Source of the DNA: Kiloniellaceae bacterium
Lineage (GTDB): Bacteria > Pseudomonadota > Alphaproteobacteria > Kiloniellales > Kiloniellaceae
Length of the DNA stretch: 26,654 nt
Reading direction: 5' to 3'
Assembly (NCBI GenBank): GCA_021776195.1
Contig: JAJFGK010000063.1
Location: forward strand, 1-26,654
In this document: positions 21,849-26,654 of the stretch, in pieces
Layout: the number at the start of each line of letters is the position of its first letter
Position numbering within the stretch: position 1 is the stretch's first letter
Position numbers and translations under genes: made by a program
The notes under the pieces: generated by a model
What the model was told of the DNA's origin: nothing
Seen by the model: only the letters and a program-made list of their open reading frames with translations
Database searches by the model: none

Positions 21849-22955
21849 ATGGCTGCGGCAGCGGACTCATTCGCAGAGATTTCTCCCTCGCAGCTCGAAG
21901 CTGCCGAGGTGCTGCTGCTGTCGAGTCGCGGGCCGCGCCCGGACGTCCTGGACGCTATTGGCGAGGACATAGGGACCGCGGTTCTGACCGTGGCCGAGTT
22001 CGAAGCTATCGATCTCTCCGCATTGGCCGGGCGCCCCCTGGTCATCGACGTCGATCTATCCGATGCCGCCTTGGTGAAGGCCCTAAGGGGCCGCTTGAGG
22101 GACCTGGAAACGCCACGCCTGGTTTTGCTCCAGACCCACAATCGGCGCGACGTTCTCCGGGCCCAGGACCTCAATCCGACCGACTTTTTCTTTCATCCCT
22201 TCCGTTCGGCCGACCTTGGGCGGACCGTGCGATACCTCCTGAACGGCAAGGCCGAAGGGAACTGGGTGGACCTGACGCAGACGCAGAGAGCCGCCTTGCG
22301 GGTTAGCCTGAAGTGCTTCGAGGACGCCGCCGAGCGAGCCGCGCGGGGCGAGCCGCTCCCGGTCGAGGGGCTCAAGGACTGTACCCGCTGTATCCTCGCC
22401 GCCACCCAGGAACTCCACCTCGACGACTGGATGGCCGCCCTGCGCGATCATCACAACTACACCTTCCGTCACTCCATGTTCGTCACCGGTGCCATTTCGA
22501 CCTTTGCCTATGCCCTCGGTATTCGTGGGCTCGACCTGGAACGCCTGGCCCTCGGCGCCCTGCTGCACGATATCGGCAAGGCCAAGGTGCCGCTCGCGCT
22601 GCTCGACAAGCCGAGCGCTCTATCTCCGCGCGAGATGCGGCTGATGCAGAGGCATTCGGACTATGCGCGCATGATGCTGGCATCGGAGACCTGGGTGGAA
22701 CCGGAAGTCGCCGCCATGGTCATCCATCATCACGAGCGGCTCGACGGTTCCGGCTATCCCGACGGCCTGGCCGCGGGCCAGCTCAACGATTTCGTGCGCA
22801 TGACCGCGATCAGCGATACCTACTCCGCCCTGGTCGACAAGCGAGCCTACAAGGCCGCCATGCCCAAAGACCGGGCGATCCGTCTCATGTCGAGCCTGAA
22901 GAATGAACTGGACCAGGACATCGTGCGAAAGTTCGGCGAGTTTATCCTGGCCTGA
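21849..22955 (+). CDS. HD-GYP domain protein, probable cyclic-di-GMP phosphodiesterase
   Basis: A 368-residue protein with a C-terminal HD-GYP domain (about 195-365), which normally hydrolyses cyclic di-GMP to control motility, biofilm or surface traits. Metal-binding and signature residues are present: H208, HD 240-241 with K244 (HDIGK), H269, HH 293-294 (HHHERLDGSGYPDG) with the GYP triplet at 302-304, and D323 (ISDTYSALVDKR). The first ~135 residues (VLLLSSRGPRPDVLDAIGED, LVIDVDLSD, RLVLLQTHNRRD, TDFFFHPF) have the alternating strand/helix pattern of a receiver-like domain. I cannot identify a phospho-acceptor Asp with confidence. No membrane segment is seen, so it is probably cytoplasmic. 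The ribosome site is weak (gaagg). Confidence 0.9.
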   Translation: MAAAADSFAEISPSQLEAAEVLLLSSRGPRPDVLDAIGEDIGTAVLTVAEFEAIDLSALAGRPLVIDVDLSDAALVKALRGRLRDLETPRLVLLQTHNRRDVLRAQDLNPTDFFFHPFRSADLGRTVRYLLNGKAEGNWVDLTQTQRAALRVSLKCFEDAAERAARGEPLPVEGLKDCTRCILAATQELHLDDWMAALRDHHNYTFRHSMFVTGAISTFAYALGIRGLDLERLALGALLHDIGKAKVPLALLDKPSALSPREMRLMQRHSDYARMMLASETWVEPEVAAMVIHHHERLDGSGYPDGLAAGQLNDFVRMTAISDTYSALVDKRAYKAAMPKDRAIRLMSSLKNELDQDIVRKFGEFILA

Positions 22956-23072
22956 CCGATTCTCCGCCCGCCGGTGCCACTCGAGGGCCAGCGCAGGTGC
23001 CACGTTTTCCTTTCCAAGGCTCGAAGGGAAGGTGTCCCGCAGGAGGCCGACGACCTTGTCCCGACGATTGTG

Positions 23073-23669
23073 TCACTCCGCTGGCCGCTGCGCCGCGATG
23101 TCGATCAGGATGGTGACCGCGTCGGGGACCATGGACGTGTCCTTGAAGAGGCCTTGGCCGATCCCGTAGTCGAGGCGCAGGATCTCGATCTCGCCGGTCG
23201 CCCGGGCGGTCTTGCGCGCCGGGTCGCCGCTGTCCGGCTCGATCGCCAGGGTGAAGGGCAGGGTCACCTCCCTGGTGACGTCGCGCAGGGTCAATTGGCC
23301 CGAGGCCTCATAGGCTTCGTCGTCCATGATTTCGAACTGTTCGGCGACGAACCGCGCGGTGGGCCAGGTCTCGGCGTCGAACAGCGACGGCGAGCGAATC
23401 GCGCTGTCGCGGTCCGCCGATCCACTATCGACGCTGGCGATCTCGATCGTCACCTCGACCCGCGCATCGCCGAGGTCGCTGGGATCGAAGCGAATGCTGG
23501 CCTCGAAGGATTTGAACTGGCCTTCCACGGCCTGGCCCGCCTGGCTGGTGCGAAAGCCGACACGGCTTTCCTCGCCGACGGTCCAGTCGGACGCAGCGGC
23601 AATGGCCGGGCTGACCAGAAGAAGAGAGAGAACGAGGGCCGCTAGGCGGTGCGAACGCGCCATGATCAT
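23073..23669 (-). CDS. YceI-family periplasmic protein
   Basis: A 198-residue exported YceI-type protein with a lipocalin-like beta-barrel that binds isoprenoid lipids such as quinone precursors. The signal peptide (ARSHRLAALVLSLLLVSPAIAAAS) ends near residue 27. SDWTVGEESRVGFRTSQAGQ, RFDPSDLGDARVEVTI, SPSLFDAETWPTARF and GQLTLRDVTREVTLPF are the family hallmarks. ATG 23669 overlaps the stop of the upstream cytochrome gene (ATGA). A second ATG at 23663 is also possible. Pairing with a cytochrome b561 is a known, recurrent arrangement and implies a role near the quinone pool or oxidative defence. Its 3' end converges on the HD-GYP gene across 117 bp with no clear terminator. Confidence 0.92.
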   Translation of the reverse strand: MIMARSHRLAALVLSLLLVSPAIAAASDWTVGEESRVGFRTSQAGQAVEGQFKSFEASIRFDPSDLGDARVEVTIEIASVDSGSADRDSAIRSPSLFDAETWPTARFVAEQFEIMDDEAYEASGQLTLRDVTREVTLPFTLAIEPDSGDPARKTARATGEIEILRLDYGIGQGLFKDTSMVPDAVTILIDIAAQRPAE

Positions 23670-24241
23670 GACCTTTTCTTGGTTGGCAGGAAGGGGATCA
23701 TCCGCGCGAGCAGGTTATCCTTGTCGATCACTTGGTGCTTTATGGCTGCTGCGGCATGCAACCCGATCAGGGCGACCAGGCTCCAGCCGAGCCAGGCGTG
23801 AAGCAGGCCGAGGCTGTCCTGCAGCGCCTTGTTGGGGCCCATCGGATTGGGCAGCGTCACCTGACCGAAGATAACGATGGGAAAATCCGCCGACCAGGAA
23901 TGCACGATACCGATCAGCGGTTGGATCAGCAGCAGCGCATAGAGCAGGGCATGGCTGACGCCCGCGGCGCGCCGCTGCCAGTCCGGCATCGTGGCGGGTA
24001 GGGGAGGTGGTGGCGAGACCCGCCGCCAAATCAGACGAAGGACGGTCAGGACCCAGATCGTGACCCCGAGTGACTTGTGCAGATTGTACTGGGCAAATTT
24101 CTCCAGACTGAGCTCGAGTTCCACCATGCCCCAAGCCAGCCAGACCGACCAGGCCAGCAGGGCCAGAGTGACCCAATGGATGACCTGGGCCGGGCCGCTG
24201 TAGGTGGCCTTCGCCCGGTTGGCGTGTTTGTCCCCTGGCAT
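23666..24241 (-). CDS. Cytochrome b561 family protein
   Basis: A 191-residue inner-membrane dihaem cytochrome with four hydrophobic helices (about 20-40, 52-70, 92-113 and 143-168). Candidate haem-ligand histidines are in QVIHWVT, YNLHKSLG, VSHALLYA and LLHAWLGW/GLHAAAAIKH, as expected for the bacterial b561/YceJ type, which passes electrons between quinol and a periplasmic or membrane acceptor. ATG 24241 has aaggga about 6 nt upstream. It is the first gene of an overlapping pair with the YceI gene. The C-terminal KHQVIDKDNLLARMIPF is typical for the family. Confidence 0.92.
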   Translation of the reverse strand: MPGDKHANRAKATYSGPAQVIHWVTLALLAWSVWLAWGMVELELSLEKFAQYNLHKSLGVTIWVLTVLRLIWRRVSPPPPLPATMPDWQRRAAGVSHALLYALLLIQPLIGIVHSWSADFPIVIFGQVTLPNPMGPNKALQDSLGLLHAWLGWSLVALIGLHAAAAIKHQVIDKDNLLARMIPFLPTKKRS

Positions 24242-24310
24242 GGCTTTCCCTTGTCACAGCCTGTTCGTTTGACGGGCCCTGCTACGGCTCAATCTCGATA
24301 TCGAGACCGA

Positions 24311-25765
24311 TTACGGCGCGGCGGGCAGATGGCGCAGTTCCATGCCGATGGCGCCGAACGCGGTGAAGCCCTTCCAGTAGCGCGGATCGTCGACGTCGCT
24401 TCGCGGGCTTTCGTTGGAGAAGGGCTCCAGCAGGTTGAGGAAGGGCTCGTAGATGTCCGGTTGGCCCAACAGGTGAAGACCGAGGAAGGCGGTCACGAAG
24501 TGCTGGTTGATGTTGTTGAGTTTTCGATTGTCCCAGGCCGGTTCCTGGTAGTGCAGCCATTCGGCGTAGTTGGATTCCGAGATTGGCGGCGCGGGGTTGA
24601 CCGGGACTTCGTGGATGGCACCCTGGTACTTCAGATAATAGCGGTCTGAGTTCACCGCATTCTGGGCCAGGAAATCGACGCCGGCGAAAGGCGCCGTACG
24701 GTCCTGTTCGCCGACAATGAAGAAGCTGGGCACGGTCAGGCCGAGCAGCGTTTGCTGGTCCCAAAGCCCAAAGCTGCCCCCGAAAGGCGCGAAGAGGACG
24801 AGCGCCTTGATTCGGTCGTCGAGCAGATCGAGATAGTCGGGGTTGCCCGATTGCAGCCGGGCAAACGGCGCGCTGGGCGAGCCAAAGGGATTGCTCACGA
24901 AGGCCTCGGTCAAGCCGGCGCCGGCGGCGATCAATGCGCCGTATCCGCCCATCGAGTAGCCGATGACCGCGGTGTTCTCGTCATCGACCATGCCAGTGAG
25001 GAAACGGCGGATCCCGAAGTGGCTCATATCGGCGATCGTATTGAGCACGAAGTGAATATCGAGCGCTCGATTCAGCAAGGTGCTGCCGAAACCGACCTTA
25101 TCCGCGTGGGTGGACTCGGTGTGATCGATCGCCACCACGATGTAACCCTTGGAGGCCAGGTTTTCAGTCAAATTGGAAAGAAGCACGCGTGAGCCGGGAT
25201 AGCCGTGGGAGACGATCAGCAGGGGGTAGGGGCCATCGCCGCGGTCGGGCCTGGCGCCACGAGCAGCCCTGCCCCCGAACCTGAAGGGTGTCACCGGGCG
25301 GTCCGGCACGCCCGGCCCGGTTCCCAGGTGATCCTTGTAGCTCGTCACTTCCCGTTGCCTCTTGCGCAGTTTGGCGGGATACCAGATCTCGAGCTTCAAA
25401 GGCCGGTCGTAGCGCGGTTCCGGGTTCTCAGGGGTAATGTTCAGGATGTCGATCTGATCCGGATTGACCACCTCGATCGTGCGAACGCCGACATTGTAGG
25501 GTCCGCGGTAGGCCAGCTCGGGAGCGTCGGGGCGCGGGTCGCCGTAAAAGAAGTCGTTCACATCGAGGGTCCTACAGCCTCTGTTGCCGCGCCGCTCGTC
25601 ATCGTCGCCGCCGTGATAGCCGTCATCGTCTCCATAGGCGTGTCCGTGACGCTCGCCGCAGTTGTGCAGTGCCTGCGCCTCGCCGACAAGCGGCAGATCG
25701 GTGCCTTTACCGATCAAGATCAAGGCGATGGCGGATAGCAGCAGGACTGTCACGCGTCTGGCCAT
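24311..25765 (-). CDS. Secreted alpha/beta hydrolase, PAF-acetylhydrolase-like
   Basis: A 484-residue exported alpha/beta-hydrolase that would cleave an ester bond. The N-terminal signal (RRVTVLLLSAIALILIG, possible cleavage after GEAQA near residue 32) is followed by an odd His/Asp/Gly-rich stretch (36-64, with HGHAYGDDDGYHGGDDDE). The catalytic domain has the oxyanion SHGYPGS (186-192), the nucleophile Ser271 in GYSMGGYG, Asp355 in GEQDRTAP and a likely catalytic His385 (AIHEVP). Similarity is to platelet-activating-factor acetylhydrolase/dienelactone-hydrolase-like proteins. ATG 25765 is used. A TTG at 25774, closer to aaagga, would add three residues. The gap to the b561 gene is 69 bp. 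The substrate is unknown. Confidence 0.85.
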   Translation of the reverse strand: MARRVTVLLLSAIALILIGKGTDLPLVGEAQALHNCGERHGHAYGDDDGYHGGDDDERRGNRGCRTLDVNDFFYGDPRPDAPELAYRGPYNVGVRTIEVVNPDQIDILNITPENPEPRYDRPLKLEIWYPAKLRKRQREVTSYKDHLGTGPGVPDRPVTPFRFGGRAARGARPDRGDGPYPLLIVSHGYPGSRVLLSNLTENLASKGYIVVAIDHTESTHADKVGFGSTLLNRALDIHFVLNTIADMSHFGIRRFLTGMVDDENTAVIGYSMGGYGALIAAGAGLTEAFVSNPFGSPSAPFARLQSGNPDYLDLLDDRIKALVLFAPFGGSFGLWDQQTLLGLTVPSFFIVGEQDRTAPFAGVDFLAQNAVNSDRYYLKYQGAIHEVPVNPAPPISESNYAEWLHYQEPAWDNRKLNNINQHFVTAFLGLHLLGQPDIYEPFLNLLEPFSNESPRSDVDDPRYWKGFTAFGAIGMELRHLPAAP

Positions 25766-25774
25766 GGGCTTCAA

Positions 25775-26157
25775 CTTTCCTTTAAGTGAACAAGAGGTGC
25801 GATCAGCTTTGGATTTGGCGTTCGGTCATGAGCTGTGTCCCCTGGCACCGGCCAACGAACCCCTGCTAAAGTTACAAGCCTTCCCTTGCGATGGAAATGG
25901 CACCTTTGCGGGAGGCTTGCGCAAGGATTGTTCTCTGACCAATTGCCGGAGGTCCATACGAGACCGCGCCAACAAACAATTCGGCTTTCATCGCCGGGAA
26001 CTTCTCTCTGCTCTGCACAGCGAGTGCCCTAGGCGGGCCCAATGGCACTGCATTCTCCCGCGATCCGTTGGGCTAATTCGTGCTAGAGAATACGACCAAG
26101 CATGTTAGGTAAAGAAGGTGGTGTCGACATTATGTTTCTCGTTTGGAGGGGGTGACA
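25775..26157. other. Gene-poor 383-bp region, nothing recognised
   Basis: Between the hydrolase gene (minus) and the small unknown gene (plus), composition drifts toward A+T. Open frames on both strands have no protein-like character (many Arg/Ser/Cys, no family pattern), so none is called. No clear hairpin or promoter stands out, though both flanking genes must start from here. Confidence 0.6.
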
Positions 26158-26496
26158 GTGGTAACAGAGTTTCGAAGATTGGTGTTCACTACCGAAGAAC
26201 TGTTGAACGCGCTTGAAATGTTCCGGGCTGATAAGGGAGCTGGTTTGCCACCCGGTCGAATAAGGCAGGTCACGATTGTCGACGAACCACAGACCTGTGC
26301 CCAAGTGCGACTGACTGAGCACGGCAGTGACGATGCGCAAGAGGTTGTGGTCGACGCCGGAATGCTTGCTGCCGTTATGATCAATTTTTGCATGAGCAAA
26401 AAGATCCCCATTCCAAGGGCAGCGAAGAAATCTGTCGTCAAGGCTGGGGAGGGGCTCGCGTTGAGTTTTTCGATCAAGGCCAGCCCGCGCTCTTAG
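26158..26496 (+). CDS. Small protein of unknown function
   Basis: A 112-residue soluble protein with no signal peptide or membrane segment. The layout is an N-terminal helix (VFTTEELLNALEMFRADKGA), a strand-rich centre (IRQVTIVDEPQTCAQVRLTE, then EVVVDAG), a helix (MLAAVMINFCMSKKIPIPR) and a basic, strand-forming end (GLALSFSIKAS). The text around KIPIPRAAKKSV reminds me of small conserved hypothetical proteins in Alphaproteobacteria, but I cannot name a family. The GTG at 26158 is chosen because ggagggg lies 6 nt upstream; the TTG at 26143 overlaps that site. Its DNA is less GC-rich than the rest of the window and no neighbour gives a clue to function. Confidence 0.65.
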   Translation: MVTEFRRLVFTTEELLNALEMFRADKGAGLPPGRIRQVTIVDEPQTCAQVRLTEHGSDDAQEVVVDAGMLAAVMINFCMSKKIPIPRAAKKSVVKAGEGLALSFSIKASPRS

Positions 26497-26654
26497 GCCC
26501 AGAAGGCGAGGATAATTCGCGCTGATTTTAGCTTAGGAAAAATCTACAATACATTGATATAATTTGTTATTTTTAATGAATATGGTCTGAGGGCACAAAA
26601 ATTTTCTATCTGATTGGGGGATGAACGGGATTAGCGGCCCGTAACACTGTTTAA

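Noticed and set aside
22956..23072. Possible terminator in the convergent HD-GYP/YceI gap
   Set aside because: Pairing of ccttttcc-like and gggaagg segments is weak and no T-run follows.
25662..26108. 148-codon plus-strand frame running from the hydrolase 5' end into the intergenic region
   Set aside because: It starts inside the hydrolase antisense strand, has no protein-like composition and lacks a ribosome site.

Overview
The window is high-GC bacterial chromosome with densely packed genes and long antisense shadow ORFs. The gene content (CaiD-type crotonase, fused NDP-forming acyl-CoA ligase, HD-GYP, YceI plus cytochrome b561, ModE-like protein next to a TupA-like protein) and a palindromic intergenic repeat of a type common in Alphaproteobacteria suggest a free-living alphaproteobacterium, perhaps of the Rhodospirillales. 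This placement is inference. No rRNA, tRNA, insertion sequence, phage or CRISPR array was seen.

Layout. (1) 1-395 holds no intact gene: an imperfect inverted repeat and a probable frameshifted gene remnant. (2) 396-6065, minus strand, is a three-gene run: a SWIM zinc-finger protein, a very large helical-repeat protein resembling DUF6493, and a TauD/TfdA-type Fe(II)/2-oxoglutarate dioxygenase. The first two overlap by 4 bp. (3) 6365-11808, plus strand, is an acyl-CoA catabolic operon: two acyl-CoA dehydrogenases with complementary motifs (probably a heteromer), a fused NDP-forming acyl-CoA ligase and a CaiD-like hydratase/dehydratase. (4) 11851-14281: a LysR regulator divergent from a GFA-family protein that overlaps a DMT/EamA exporter. 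(5) 14479-16419 is a secreted gamma-glutamyltransferase, convergent with a flavin monooxygenase carrying the Baeyer-Villiger fingerprint (16529-18139). (6) 18361-19428 is a secreted beta-helix protein ending in 11 aspartates. (7) 19502-20884: a ModE-like DNA-binding protein divergent from a TupA-like oxyanion-binding protein, with an 18-bp palindrome between them. (8) 20964-22955: an SDR oxidoreductase and an HD-GYP protein. (9) 23073-25765, minus strand: YceI, cytochrome b561 and a secreted PAF-acetylhydrolase-like hydrolase. (10) 25775-26654 is more AT-rich and carries one small unknown gene.

How the genes work together. The acyl-CoA operon has activation, dehydrogenation and hydration steps for one acyl-CoA substrate, possibly a carnitine-like or branched/cyclic acid. 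The SWIM/DUF6493 pair is the least understood module and the best candidate for an undescribed system. The ModE-like/TupA pair looks like a molybdate/tungstate response unit, but no permease or ATPase genes are in view. Several exported proteins carry Asp-rich or His/Asp-rich tracts.
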